Below are positions 31,673 through 44,688 of a stretch of DNA of 64,000 bases, piece after piece. The notes beneath the pieces were generated by a model. It was not told where the DNA came from. It saw only the letters and a list, made by a program, of their open reading frames with translations, and did not search any database. A program made the translations under genes and the position numbers. Origin of the DNA: Prionace glauca (taxonomy: Eukaryota; Chordata; Chondrichthyes; Carcharhiniformes; Carcharhinidae); assembly GCA_037974335.1 (NCBI GenBank), contig CM075724.1, positions 71,356,850-71,420,849 on the forward strand, read 5' to 3'. How positions within the stretch are numbered: position 1 is the first letter of the stretch; every line of letters starts with the position of its first letter.

Positions 31673-32469
31673 ACGACTGGCCCATGGTATCACAAAGCAA
31701 GTGACAAAATAGTGCTGAATGAAACAAATGCATGGCTTTTCGAACAAGATATTTTGGCATGTTAATGAGCTGAAATAGTAATTGGAAACAGAAGGCAATT
31801 ATATCCAAACTGATTGGTGAGTGTGGGGCGTGGTGAATGGTACCGATGAGCAGATGGTATTTGACACATCAAATCCATGAATCGCCATTTTGTCAGCCAC
31901 CATGGGGAAATAATATTTCATGCCTTCAGAATATAGGTCTCCCAAATAGTTGTGTTGGATCCACTGTGGGCCTATGTTGATCGTTTAAAGTTCCATCGGT
32001 TCGAAACTTCTGGTTTATTGCGGCAGCAAACAGATGAGGAGTGCACACAGCCTGTCTGATAATTATTACTTATATTGCTTGATGCACAGTCAGATTGTGG
32101 GAGGTGAGGGAATTTCCCGGTAATGGAATAGCTGTGGAAATTTCCGTATTTGACTTCAAGTGGTTTTTTCTGCGCGGAGTGTAGACTAGAGGTTTATTGA
32201 ATTATGCGCACAGTTGGTGCTCGGGCCCAGCTTCTTTTACGCCTCGCCAGTTACCTTTTAAGCTATCTTCATTTCCAACTGCAGACCGGCAGCGTCGGTT
32301 TAAGACGCTCTTCTCCAAGTATCCTATGAATAAGAATAAACCCGGGACAATAGACAAATTGCTGCGCTGAAAACGAGATGTACACTTATCGCAGATCAGT
32401 CAATTTAATACATTTTGCTGGTAGGTTGCATTTGTTTTGGAAAAATTCGAACACTTTGACTACAAAGAA
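31673..32469. other. 5' flank of receptor copy 1, no gene seen
   Basis: It aligns to about 56,760-57,590 in unit 2 with roughly 10% differences and small indels. No coding region or repeat is recognised. Confidence 0.5.
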
Positions 32470-33990
32470 GTGGATCTTAACATGGATTTTAGATATGAAA
32501 ATCAGGTACCAGGTGAAAGTCACAACCAACGACACGAAAGGAGCATTTGACCGTGTGTCAAGGAGCTCTAACTTAACTGGCGTCAATGGGAATAAAAGGG
32601 AAAACGCTGACTGGAAGCATACCGTATACCTGGAATAACAAAGGATGTTTTTGTGAATTTATGTCAATTATCTCAGTTCCACGACAACAATGCAGGAGTT
32701 ATTCAGTGTGATGTCCTGGAAACAAACATTTTCAGCTGCTTTTTCGATGACCTTGCTTCCATCATGAGACAGAAAGTGTGGATTTGTTTTCAGGTGAATG
32801 CTGAATATTGACAAGAATTTGCAACTCATCAGATACTGAAGCAGTCTATAGGGTGGAAAAACGAGGCCTGTACAATATCCAGGCATTAGCTGAAAACAAT
32901 AGAAAAAAATCACGCCACATAATTGCCGAGCATCTCAAAGAGATTACCGAGCTGTTAACGGTGCATGACGTTAATATCACTGAGTCCTCAACTGTCAACA
33001 TCCTAGGGGTTACCATCGAATAGAATTTAAACTGGTCTAGCCACATACTAGAGTGGCTTACGCGGCAATTCAAAGGCTGGGAATCCTGTGGCAAGAAACT
33101 CTCTTTCTGGTTCCCCAATGCTTGTCCTTCATTTATAAGGTGCAGGTCTGGAGTGTGATGGAATACATACCGCTTGTCTGGATGAGTGCACTCGCAACAA
33201 CATTCACTGAATTCCACACTATTCAGGACAAATCAGCTCGTTTGATTGCTCCCCCCTTCACATCATTTATTCCGATGACCACCAATGAATACTTGCAGCC
33301 TTGTGCAGTTAACATAAAATGCACTGCACTACAAAATGAAAAATGTTACTGAGGTTGTAGTGTCATGGAGAAGGCAAGAATTGCAGATATATGCTGGAAC
33401 AGAAAATTGCCAAGTGACTTTGACAACACACAAGAACTAAACAATGTTCATCCACAATGCAAAATAATAAATCCATTGATTCTTGACATTCAATGACATT
33501 CTCCTCACTGAAAATCACAGTACCAATATCCGTAGGGTTATCATTTACCTGATACTTAAGTAAATCATCCATATAAATACGTTGGCATGTACATGAAATC
33601 TGTAAACTAAAGGGTGCGTAATCTGAAGTCAAAGTGTACACAAAGCAATATGGTTGTGATTGCAGGAGGTAAATAATCTAATCTCTTGAATATCAGAGCA
33701 GAATTTCCACAGGGCAATGCCATCCAATTAATGAAGCAGTGTGATGGAATGTCCTCTGTGACCTGGATGAATGAAGCTCAGCACATTCATAATCACATCC
33801 TGGAAGTTTACCTCATCAGTCTTGGAAATGTATTGTCATTCGTTCAAAATCCTGGATCTTTCATCTAACCTAGCCCCCAACGGCACTGTTGGTGTACTTG
33901 TAACTTAGAAAATTGCCAAGTGACTTTGAAAGGCAACTAGTGCTGGTCAGTAAATGTTGGCCTAACTATCAATGTCCACAAAGCGTAAGT
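32470..33990 (+). mobile_element. LINE-D relic: reverse transcriptase to 3' end
   Basis: Decayed LINE-D on the plus strand. Readable blocks are 'GAFDRVSRSSNL' (RT motif A), 'TINIL'-like text with 'LGVTIE', and 'AIQRLGIL' followed by 'SFIYKVQVWSVMEY' and 'VWMSALATT' (C-terminal region). The 3' UTR end is at 33,880-33,985. Many breaks. It is also in unit 2 at 57,590-59,075. Confidence 0.72.
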
Positions 33991-34229
33991 TAAGTTACAA
34001 ACTGACATATGGTCTTCAATGCAGCACGAAATCTTGATGGATGTATGCTTCTCGACAACGCAAACCTCACCTCAGTCGTTGTGTACTTTAAACAACATTG
34101 ACTGAAAATGCCCCAAATTGCATTGCTTATTATTTTACCAGTTCCATCAGCTCACCGTACTTTTGACACCAGTCAGTTTAGACAATCATTGTACAAGGCT
34201 CAATTATGTGTTATAACATAGGCATTGCA

Positions 34230-35370
34230 TGAAAATCTGGAAACTAAAGGTGTTCATTATTTGCAGTAATACCCAGCAGAAAGTAACATGGGCGCAGTTC
34301 CAATAGGTCAGTCATCTAATTTCCAGAACATCAACGCAGGAATTATGCAGGACCGCGTTCGCAGATGAACTGCTTCATCAATGACCTGTGTTCCATGATA
34401 GGCTAAGAAACGGGGAAGTTTTTGATGTTTGCAAAATATTCAATTTTACTTGTACTTGAGTTTGAAGCACGTAATATTTAAAGAGAATAGGCCCTGAACA
34501 ATATCCAAGCTTGAACAGAGCAGTGCCAGCTGAAGTTGGCAATACCCAAGTGTGAAGCAATGTCTGGGTACAATAAGAAGGAATCTAACTATTGTGACTT
34601 CACATGCAGAGTAACTTCCATTAATGAATCTCACAATATCAATATCCTCGAGGCTTACGATTTATTGGAAAGTTACATTGACTATGCATATTAATCAGCT
34701 GGGTACAAGAACAAACGAGAGGCTAGGGATGCTAAATGGAGTTACTCGTCCGCTGAGTCCAGAACACCTGTCCAGCATCAAAAAGGTATACGTTATGTGA
34801 TGGAGTATCTTCTATGGTCTGGATGAGTGCAGCTCAAATGTTGCTAAATTAGCTCATGAGATTCAGAAATGAACTGCCGCTTAACTTGCATCACATTCAC
34901 AAATACTCCATCCTTCTAACATGGACGGACAATTCAGCAATCTGTACCATGCAAAAGATGCACTGCTGCAAATTCCCACAGTCTGTAAGACAGCACGTTC
35001 TAAGCAAATCACTGCTCCGATCTGGGAGGACAATGGAAGCAGGAATATGGAAATATCACCATCGACCAGTTTCCCTTGAAGATAGTCACCATCCTGACGA
35101 GGGACTACATCACCGTTCCTTCACTGTCACTGGGTCAAAAACCAAGAACTCCCTCCATAACCGTACGGTGCCTGTAAATGCACCACCTGGGCTACAACAG
35201 CTCAATAAAGACATTAAGTCCCATATTCTGAAGGGTAATAAATTTGGACAATAAATCCTGGACTTGCCAAATATTCCCACATCGTGTAAGCTTATAAAAA
35301 GATTTAAGAAGTTCAAAGAGCTTTATAATAAATGGTGAATATTGCAAATTTAAACTTAACAATACTTATC
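34230..35370 (+). mobile_element. Second LINE-D relic spanning the unit 1/unit 2 junction
   Basis: This is another decayed LINE-D, from the 'cttcatcaatgacctg' block (34,370) through 'ctggatgagtgcagctc' (34,820) to the 3' UTR ('gttccttcactgtcactggg' at 35,115). It is colinear across 34,977, where homology to unit 1 at 7,455 begins. The duplication boundary is therefore inside this element. Confidence 0.7.
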
Positions 35371-35519
35371 CTCAATTTTGGACGAATGTCCAGGAGGCTA
35401 AAATAAAGTAGTATTTGTATTGATCGTAACTGGCGACATTGTTTGTTGCAGTAATGTCGGAGAAAATCTGGTCATTGAATGATTTTGGTTGTCAATTGCT
35501 ACCAAAGGGGAGGAAGGAG

Positions 35520-36660
35520 GGGAGTAAGAAGATAAGAAATAGGAGCAGGAGGAGGCCATCTCGCCCTTCGAGCATGCCCCGCCATTCAATAAGATCATGG
35601 CTGATCTATCATAGCTCAGTTCCACTTTCCCACCCTCTCCCCATAACCCTCAATCCCCTCTCTTATCAAAAACCCATCAACCCGCATCTTAAAAATATTT
35701 AGCGAGGCAGCCTCCACCACCTCAACGGGCAGAGAATTCCAGAGATTCACCACCCTTTGAGTGAAGAACTTCCTCCTCAACTCCGTTCTAAACCACCCCA
35801 CTTTATCTTGAGGCTGTGCCCCCTAGTCCTACTGACTTTTTTGAGCGGGAAGAGTCTCTCCACCTCTATCCTATCCATCCCGTTCATCATTTTATATTTC
35901 TCAATGAGATCTCCCCTCATTCTTCTAAACTTTAACGAGTACAAGCCTAGTTTATTCAGCCTCTCCTCATAGCTCAACCCCCTCAACTCCGGTATCAGCC
36001 TCGTAAACCTCCTCTGCACTCCCTCCAAGGCCAAAATATGTTTGCGCAGATGCGGCGCCCAAAACTGCACACAGTACTCCAGCTGCGGCCTCACCAATGC
36101 CCCATACAGCTGCAGCAAGACTTCCCTACTTTTATATTTAATCCCCCTCGCTATGAAGGCCAGCATCCCATTCGCCTTTCTGACCACATGCTGCACCTGC
36201 AAACTGGGTTTTTGCGATTCATGCAGAAGGATCCCGAGGTCCCTCTGCACCGTCGCCTGCTACAGTTTTTCGCCACGTAAGTAATAGTCCTTCCTACCAT
36301 TATACCTACCAAAGTGGACCACCTCACACTTGCCAACATTAAATTCCATTTGCCAGTTCCTGGCCCATTCGCCCAGCCTATCTAGACCCTTCTGCAGAAT
36401 CTCCACACCCTCCGCACAATTTGCCGTTCCCCCAATCTTGGTGTCAACAGCAAATTTCGACACCCTACACTCGGTTCCCTCCTCCAGATCATCTATATAA
36501 ATGGTAAAAAGCTGAGGCCCCAGCACCGACCCCTGGGGCACTCCACTAGTCACCATCCGCCAATCCGAATAGCACCCTTTGATCCCCACTCTCTGCCTCC
36601 TATTTGACAACCAACCCTTTATCCACGCTAACACACTACCCCCAACTCCATGTTCCTCGA
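35520..36660 (-). mobile_element. CR1-C minus strand (unit 2), uninterrupted
   Basis: This is the counterpart of 8,006-9,400 with only one 3' end. It has reverse-transcriptase C-terminal half frames at 35,777-36,250 and 36,260-36,634, again reading FAVDT. Its head abuts the plus-strand CR1-C at about 36,664. Confidence 0.87.
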
Positions 36661-36663
36661 CCG

Positions 36664-38540
36664 TCTGCTCTGCACAACAAGTTATGGATTCTTGCTTCCA
36701 GTGTGGACAAGAACGAGAACTGCAAGGTGGATGAGCAAACTGCCCACGGCACAGTGGTACAGGGAGCGGTCAAAGCAGAAGAAGTAAAGAGAAATGGAGT
36801 GGTAATTCGGGATAGTGTAGTCAGGGGTATCGACACTGTCCTTTATGACAAGGAAAACAAATCCCGAAGGTTGTGTTGCCTGCCTGGTGTTCGGGTCCAG
36901 GATTTCTGATCTGGGCTGCAGAGGAACCTGGATTAGAAGGCTAAGTATCCAGTTGTTGTTGTTCATGTAGGCGCCAATGACGTAGCCAAACCAGGACATA
37001 AGGATCTGCAGGGGCAGTATGAAAAGCTGGGCACCAAATTAAAAAGCAGAACCAACAAAATGGTTATATCTGGATTACTACCTGAACAACATGCAAATTG
37101 GTGCAGGGTAAAGATGATTATGGAGGTAAATGCCGGGCTCAAGGCCTGGTGTGGGAGTGATAGGTTCGAATTTATGGGGCACTGGCACCAGTATTGAGGC
37201 AGATGGGACCTGTTCAGATGGGATGGTCTTCATCTGTATTGTGCTGGGATCAGAGTCCTAGCAAATCGTGTAAAGAGGGCTGTAGTTAGGGCTTTAAACT
37301 AATTAGCTGAGGGGTGGGGGGGGGCGGGGGCGTGGAATGAGGATGCAGGGGTAGGGGGAATTACAAAACCTAAAGTAAAGGACAGCGTATGAGTGCAGGT
37401 TAATGTTGAGGATATTCCACTCATTAAAGGTGTAGGGGGCACGGGAGAGATTAGTAGCATTTCTACAAATGGGGTCCAGATAAAGGCTGGCATAAATATA
37501 CTTTACCTGGATGAATGAAGCATTCGAAATAAAGTGAACAAGCTGATGGCACAAATCAGCACAAATGCGTATGATCTGGCGGCCATTATGGAAACGTGGT
37601 TGCAGGGTGACCGGGACTGGGAACTGAATATCAAGGGGTATCAGACATTTAGGAAGGATAGACAGGACAAAAAAGAAGGTGGTAGCTCTGTTAATAAAGG
37701 ATAATATAAGGGCAGTAATAAGGCAAGATATGTGGTCCAAAGAGGAAAACATGGAATCGTTGTGGGTGGAGATAAGAAATAGTAAGGGGAGAAATTCACT
37801 GGTGCTTCATACATCTATAGGCCTCCAAATAATAATTTTGAGGTGGGGCATGCTATAAATAAGCAAATAATTGATGTGCACAAAAACAGAACAGCGACAA
37901 TTATGGGGGATTTTAATCTGCATATTGATTGGTTAACTGAAGTCGGACCCAGTTGGCTTGCGGAAGAGTTCTTGGAATGCTGTCGGGATAGTTTCCTTGA
38001 ACAGTATGTTACATAACATACGAGAGAGCGAGTTATCTTAGGTCTGGTACTGTGTAACGAGGTCGAATTAGGGACCTTCTTGTGAGGGATCCTCTTGGGA
38101 CAAGTGATCACAATATGGTTGAATTTCTGATGCAGATGGAGGGTGAGAAAATAGAGTCCCAAACCAGTGTCCTCTGCTTGAACAGAAGGGAATATGATAA
38201 GATGAGGGCAGAATTGGCTAATGTAGATTGGAGGCGCAGACTGGTTAGTAGGACAGCTGAGGAACAGTGGAGAATTTTTAAGGAGATCTTTTTCAGTACT
38301 CAGCAGGAATATATTTCAATGGTGAAGAAGGACTGCCAGAATAGGGATAACCAGCAGTGGATATCGAAGGAAATTAAGAAGAGTATTAAATTAAAAACCA
38401 ATGCGGACAGAGCGGCTAAAATAGTGGGGAATTAGATGGTTGGGAAAGACTTAAAAAAGAACAAAGGATGACTAAGAAAGCAATAAAGAAAGGAAAGATA
38501 GAGTATGAAGCGAAACTGGCTCTAAATATAAAAGAGATAC
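36664..38540 (+). mobile_element. CR1-C plus strand (unit 2), part 1: ORF1 and endonuclease
   Basis: Counterpart of 9,401-11,123 plus 12,307-12,464, without the CR1-A interruption. The ORF1 esterase blocks read 'VIRDSVVRGID', 'VHVGANDVA' and, at about 37,215, 'WDGLHL', so the D-x-x-H pair survives here. The endonuclease is at 37,560-38,140 ('GDFNLHIDW', 'SDHNM'). Several breaks. It is cut at 38,540 by a minus-strand CR1-B. Confidence 0.85.
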
Positions 38541-38777
38541 AAAGAACAAAAGAACAACGAACAATACAGCACGGGAAACAGGCCCTTCGGCCCAACGAGC
38601 CCGCGCCGCCGTCCCATTGTCAGTGACCTATCCATGATTTTAGTCTATGCCTAATGTGTGAGGATCAGGGAGGTCCAATATAGGGACAATTTGTTACCCA
38701 ATCAATCAGCCTAAAAGCACATTTTTAGGATGTGGGAGGAAATCGGAGCACCCGGAGGAAACTCACGCAACTCATTG
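38541..38777 (-). mobile_element. CR1-B variant, minus strand, piece 1 (tail and start of SINE core)
   Basis: This 3' tail (caaaagaacaacgaacaat) and part of the V-SINE-like core belong to an element that continues at 40,348 and again at 42,341. It was split by two later insertions. The insertion site in CR1-C is the same base as the CR1-B site in unit 1 (12,464). Confidence 0.75.
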
Positions 38778-38877
38778 TTCTCCGGAGCATTGAACCTGGT
38801 GGCTGTGGCTGTGGTGAGTGACTGATTTGAATTAAAAACCGTTATTTTCCTGTACTTCCGGTTCTCGGTGCTTGTTA
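38778..38877. other. About 100 bases of unassigned filler
   Basis: The sequence 'ctccggagcattgaacctgg' to 'gtgcttgttagag' matches nothing else I see in the window. It sits at the 5' junction of the plus-strand CR1-B and could be part of its 5' UTR joined by an internal deletion, or filler DNA. Confidence 0.4.
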
Positions 38878-40347
38878 GAGTGTCGGGCTGGAGGCCAGTG
38901 ACCAGTGGTGTGCCGCAGGGCTCAGTACTGGGACCTCTCCTCTTTGTAGTCTACCTAAATGACTTGGAAGAGGGCAGAGGTGGTGTGATTAGCAAGTTTG
39001 CTGATGACACCAAGATGGCAGGGTTGGCGGGTACGGAACTGGATTGTCAGGTGGTACAACAGGATACAGATAGGTTGGTGCAGTGGGCAGATAGGTGGCA
39101 GATGGCATTTAATCCTGACAAATGCGAGGTGATGCATTTTGGACGGAATAATGCAGAGAGGAGCTATGTGATTAAAGGGAGGCCGATTAGGAGTATAGAC
39201 AGACAGAGGGACCTGGGAGTGCAGGTTCACAAATCCATGAAGGTTGCATCACAGGTGGAGAAGGTTGTTAGGAAGGCTTATGGGATGTTGGCCTTTATAG
39301 GAAGGGGCATAGAGTATAAAAGCTGCTGTCTAATGCTTCAGTTGTACAGAACGTTGGTTAGACCGCATTTGGAGTACTCCGTCCAGTTCTGGTCACCTTA
39401 CTACCGGAAGGACGTGGAGTCTCTGGAAAGGGTGCAGAGGAGGTTTACCAGGATGTTGCCTGGCATGGGGGGACTGGGTTACGAGGAGAGGTTGAAGAAA
39501 CTGGGACTATTCTCCTTGGAAAGGCGGAGATTGAGAGGGGACATGGTAGAAGTATATAAGATAATGAAGGGAATGGATAGAGTTAATAGTGAGAGACTGC
39601 TCCCTAGACTAGATACAAACACGAGAGGTCATCATTTAAGGGTGAGGGGGGAGAGGTATAATTTGGAGGTGAGAAGAAGGTTCTGTACGCAGAGAGTTGT
39701 AGGGGTCTGGAACGCGCTACCGAGTAGGGTGGTGGAGGCAGGAACGTTGGACTCGTTTAAGGTGCAGTTAGATAGACACATGAGTGAAACGAGAATGGAG
39801 GGATATGGTAGGGGATATTAAATAGGGTTAAACCTCGGGAGACACCGGAAAGGCAGGCTGTAAGATGAATAATTTTTGACTTTAATCCACAGGTGGAGGT
39901 CCACCTCGTGTCAAACGAGGGGCATTCACACGGCAGGTCGTGCCTGGGCTGCTCTTGGAAGTTCCAGGAGTGGCCTAGAACTTCGTGTCGGTGTGTGTGC
40001 TTGATCCTGGACCGGTAGATGGGCGCCGCAACAGCTCAGTGACTAGCACTGCTGGCTGTGCAGGCACATGGATTTGGGCCTGTGTCTGTGGGAGTTTGCG
40101 CATTCTCCCTGTGGTTGCGTGGGTTTCCTCCGGGCGCTCCGGTTTCCTCCCACACCCCAAAAATGTGCTCTCAGGCTAATCAGTTTTTACCAAATTGACA
40201 CTATTTCTTCCCTGAATCTGACTGAGTAGGGTTCCATTCATAGATATGCAGGGTAGAATAGGTGCAGGGTGATGTGGCGGCGCGGGCTCGTTGAGCCGAA
40301 GGGCCTGTTTCCCGTGCTGGATTGTTCTTTGTTCTTTGTTCTTTGTA
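38878..40347 (+). mobile_element. CR1-B plus strand, 5'-truncated, with 3' UTR
   Basis: ORF2 is open from '[18 protein letters not shown]' to its stop at 39,821 (reading FADDTKM), followed by the 3' UTR with the V-SINE-like core and the tail TTCTTTGTTCTTTG. It is nearly identical to the minus-strand CR1-B of unit 1 (12,465-13,920) but in the opposite orientation and shorter. It is inserted inside the CR1-B variant. Confidence 0.87.
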
Positions 40348-40747
40348 GAATGCGCAAACTCCCACGGACATAGGCCCAAATCCATGTGTCCGCATAGCAA
40401 CAGAGATAGTCTCTGAGCTGTCATGTTGCCCTCGAGATGGTCCAGTTTGCGCACACCAATGACATGAGCAGTAGGCAACTCCCGAAGCAACATCCAAGAG
40501 CAGCCCACCACAACCTGCCGCACGCATGCCCCTTGCTGGACTTAAATGCCTGTGGACAAAAATTCATTATTAAAAAGACTCTGTATCCCTGAGGCTAAAA
40601 CTGAATCCCAAGCCTTCAATGTTTAGTAAGGCCTGCTATATCCCCCTATATGTAGACCGCTCATGTGGCTGTCCAAGTGACTCTTAAACAACCCTAGCGT
40701 GCCTGCTTCCACCACTTTACTCGGCAGTGCATTCCACATCCCCACTA
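40348..40747 (-). mobile_element. CR1-B variant, minus strand, piece 2
   Basis: It continues the SINE core from 38,777 ('gaatgcgcaaactcccacgg') through its own 3' UTR to the last ORF2 codons at 'gcattccacatccccactac', where CR1-A interrupts it. Compare the unbroken form at 59,930. Confidence 0.75.
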
Positions 40748-42340
40748 CGTGGACATTAAGGAAGAGGATGTGTTAGAACTTTTGAATTCTATCAAAATAG
40801 ATAAATCGCCGGGACCAGATGGGATGTACCCCAGGATACTGTGGGAGGCGAGGGAAGTGATTGCAGAGCCCTTGGCGATGATCTTCGCGTCGTCAATGGA
40901 GACGGGAGAGGTTCCGGAAGATTAGAGGATTGCGGATGTAGTCCCTATTTTCAAGAAAGGGAACAGAGATAGCCCGGGAAATTACCGCCCGGTGAGTCTG
41001 ACCTCAGTGGTTGGTAAGCTGATGGAGAGGCTTCTGAGGGACAAGATTTACGAGCATTTGGAGAGGTTTGACATGATCAGGAATAGTCAGCATGGATTTG
41101 TCAAGAGCAGGTCGTGCCTTACGAGCCTAGTTGAGTTCTTCGATAATGTGACTGAACACATTGACGAAGGAAGTGCCGTGGACGTAGTGTACATGGACTT
41201 CAGCAAGTTTGATAAGGTCCCCCATGCAAGACTTCTTGAGAAGGTGAGAGGGCATGGGATCCAAGGGCCTTTGGCCTTGTGGATCCAGAACTGGCTTGCC
41301 TGCAGAAGGCAGAGAGTGGTTGTGGATGGGTCTTTTTCGGAATGGAGGTCAGTCACCAGTGGGATGCCCCAGGGATCTGTTCTGGGACCCTTGCTGTTTG
41401 TCATTTTCATAAATGACCTGGATGAGGAAGTGAAGGGATGGGTTAGCAAGTTCGCTGATGACACGAAGGTCGGTGGTGTTGTGGATGGACTGGAAGGATG
41501 TCAAAAGTTGCAGCAGGACATAGATAGGATGCAGGAATGGGCGGAGAAGTGGCAGATGGACTTCAACGCGGATAAATGTGTAGTCGTCCATTTCGGCAGA
41601 ACCAACGGGATGAACGAGTACACTATGAAGGGCAGGAGTCTTAGTAGCGTTGAAGAGCAGAAGGATCTCGGGGTCCACAGGACTCTTAAATCGGCCTCGC
41701 AGGTGGAGGAGGTGGTCAAGAAGGCGTATGGTGTACTGGCTTTCATTAATCGAGGGATCGAGTTTAGGAGTCGGGAGGTAATGCTGCAACTTTACAGGAC
41801 CCTTGTCAGGCCTCATTTGGAGTACTGTGCGCAGTTCTGGTCGCCTCACTATAGTAAAGACGAAGAAGCTATTGAAAGGGTGCAGAGGAGATTTACAAGG
41901 ATGTTGCCTGGACTGGGAGGCATGCCTTATGAAGATAGGTTGAGGGAGCTGGGACTCTTTTCCCTGGAGAGGCGAAGGTTGAGAGGCGACCTGATAGAAG
42001 TTTATAAAATGTTGAGAGGAATAGATAGGGTGGACTCTCAGAGGCTATTTCCCCGGGTTGAAATGGTCGCTACCAGAGGACACAGATTTAAGGTGCGGGG
42101 AGGGAAGTACAGAGGTGATGTTAGGGGTAAGTTTTTCACTCAGAGGGTGGTGAGTGAATGGAATCGGCTGCCGTCATCGGTGGTGGAGGCGAACTCGCTG
42201 GGGTCTTTTAAAAGACTTCTGGATGAGTATATGGGGTTTAATGGGATTGGGAGTTATAGATAGGTCTATAGATTGGTGGGGTTGATGTGATCGGCGCAAC
42301 TCGAGGGCCGAAGGGCCTGTTTGTGCTGTAATGTTCTATG
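40748..42340 (+). mobile_element. CR1-A plus strand inserted in the CR1-B variant
   Basis: This 5'-truncated CR1-A carries reverse transcriptase from 'DKSPGPDGMYPRIL' on. There is a stop in place of tryptophan in the EDW motif near 40,925, then an open frame at 40,992-42,263 with 'DVVYMDFSK', '[11 protein letters not shown]' and FADDT. One alanine codon is lost after FSK compared with relatives. It ends with 'gttctatgttctatg'. It has no counterpart at this site in unit 1. Confidence 0.88.
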
Positions 42341-42772
42341 TTCTATGTACCCTTTGTGTGAAAAACTGCCCTCTAATATTAGTCTTATACCTAGCCCCCC
42401 TCACCCTAAGCCCGTGACCCCTCGTTCTATCCATTTCTAATAGCGGAAAAAGCTTACCACCATTTACTCTATCTATCCCCTTCATAATCTTATAAACCAC
42501 TATTAGGTCCCCGCTCAGCCGACGTCTCTCAAGGGAAAACAGCCCAAGTGCGTTCAATCTTTCCTCGTAAGACAGCCCTTCCATACCAGGCAACATCCTG
42601 GTAAATCTCCTCTGCACTCTCTCCAGGATCTCTACATCCTTCCGGTAGTACGGCGACCAGAACTGGACGCAGTACTCCAAGTGAGGCCTAACCAACGTTC
42701 TATACAACTGCAACATCAGACTCCTACAGTTACAGACTCCTATATTCTATACCCCTTCCTATGAAGGCTAAT
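42341..42772 (-). mobile_element. CR1-B variant, minus strand, piece 3
   Basis: This is the remaining ORF2 C-terminal part ('MLQLYRTLVRPHLEYCVQFW' on the minus strand, 42,336-42,716). It ends 5'-truncated at about 42,772, followed by about 30 bases of A/T-rich filler before CR1-C resumes. Confidence 0.8.
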
Positions 42773-42802
42773 AGATAATATTAGCTATGAAGATAATAGA
42801 TG

Positions 42803-44688
42803 TTTTTTTACAAATATATAAAGAAGAGGGGACTGGCTAAAATGAATGTTGGACCCTTGGAGGACGAGAGCCGGGAATTAAATGTGGATAACAAGGAAAT
42901 GGCTGAGACCTTAAACAAGGTTTTGTGTCGGTCTTCATGGGGGAGGACACACATAGCTTACCAAATATTAAAGATAGCGGATTGGTCGGGGATGAGGTCC
43001 TTAACACAATTACTGTTGCTAGAGAGGTCATACTTGGTAGACTAATGGGACTGAAGGTATACAAGTCCCAGGGAACAGATAGAATGCACTCCAGGGTTCT
43101 GAATGAAATGGCAGAAGTAATAGCAGATGCCTTTGTAATTATTAATCAAAATTCGCTGGACTCTGAGGAAGTGCCGCTGCACTGGAATTCAGGTAATATA
43201 ACGCCGCAGTTTAAAAAAGGCAACAGACAAAAGACAGGAAACTATTGGCTGGTTTGCTTAACATCCTTGGTTGGAAAAATGCTAGAATCCATCATCAAAG
43301 AAGAAGTAGCAAGACACCTGGAAAAGAATAGTTTGACCAAGCAGACGCAGCACAGATTCGTGAAGGGGAAGTCGTGTTTAACATATTTACCGGATTTTAA
43401 TGAAGATGTGACGAGTGCGGTAGACAGAGGGTGACCGGTGAATATGGTGTTTTTAGATTTCCAGAAGGCGTTCGGTAAGGTGCCTCACAAAAGTTTGCTG
43501 CAGAAGGTTAGGGTACACAGAGTTGGGGGTAAAGTGTTAGTGTGGATTGAGGATTGGTTATCTAACAGGAAGCAGAGTGTTGGAATCAATGGATGCTTTT
43601 ATGGCTGGCAGTTGGTGACTAGTGGAGTGCCGCAGGGATCAGTGCTGGGGCCTCAACTGTTTCCCGTAGACATAGACGATCTGGAGGAGGGGGCTGAGTG
43701 CAGGGTAACAAAATTTGCTGATGACATGAAGATGAGTGTAAAACCGAATTACTTGGAGGATGCAGAAAGCCTGCAGAGAGACCTGGACAGACTGAATGAG
43801 TGGGCGAGAACCTTGCAGATGGAGTATAACATTAACAAATATGAGGTTATCCACTTTGGTAGAAAAAATAGTAGGAGGGAATATTATTTAAATGATGAAA
43901 CGCTGAAGCATGTGACTGTGCAGAGGGATCTGGGGGTCCTTGTGTCCGAATCACAAAAACTGAGTCTGCAGGTGCAGCAGGTGATCAAGAAGGCGAATCG
44001 AATGTTGGCCTTTATCATGAGGGGGATGGAATATAAAAACAGTGAGGTCTTGCTGAAACTGTAGAAGGCACTGATGAGGCCGCAACTGGAATACTGTGTG
44101 CAGTTTTGGTCCCCTTTTTTGTGTAAGGATATATGGGCATTGGAGGGAGCACAGAGAAGGTTCACCAGGCTGATACCGGAAATGAAGGGGTTAGTTTATG
44201 ATGTGAAATTTAATAGACTGGGCCTGTACTCGTTTGGAGTTTAGAAGGCTGAGAGGGGATCTTGTAGAGACCTACAAGGTAATGAAGGGGCTTGATACGG
44301 TAGAGGTAGAGAGATTCTTTCCACTTAGAAAGGAAAACAGATCTAGAGGGCACAGCTTCAAAATAAAGGATGGTGGGTGGGGGGAGGGGCGGTGGGGTGG
44401 GGGCGCAGTTTAGAACAGAGTTGAGGAGGAACGTTTTCATTCAAAGGGTGGTGAATCTCTGGAATTCTCTGCCCATTGAAGTGGTGGAGGGTACCTCGTT
44501 GAATATATTTAAGTCACGGGTGGATAAGATTTCTCACAAACAGAAGAATTAAGGATTATGGGGAGAAAGCGGGAAAGTGGAAGTGATCCACTTCAGATCA
44601 GCCATGATCTTATTGAATGGCAGGTCAGGCTCAAAGGGCGAGATGGCCTACTCCTGCTCCTATTTCTTGTGACCTTATGTTCTTTGGC
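42803..44688 (+). mobile_element. CR1-C plus strand (unit 2), part 2: reverse transcriptase and 3' end
   Basis: Counterpart of 16,538-18,236, but here the region 42,803-42,990 is retained. Frames are 42,925-43,434 and 43,438-44,064 with the same stop between them (43,432) as in unit 1, so this copy was already dead when duplicated. The tail ends near 44,688. Confidence 0.87.

Larger units (their letters stand above)
7455..34976. repeat. Tandem duplication unit 1 (about 27.5 kb)
   Basis: Colinear with 34,977-60,825. The offset is 27.5 kb at the left end, about 26.4 kb through 16.6-28 kb, and about 25.4 kb at the receptor C1 exon. The changes in offset are explained by unit-specific CR1 and SINE insertions. 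Confidence 0.92.

Noticed and set aside
33053-33352. 99-codon plus-strand frame (AIQRLGIL...)
   Set aside because: It is the C-terminal part of a LINE-D reverse transcriptase relic, not a host gene.
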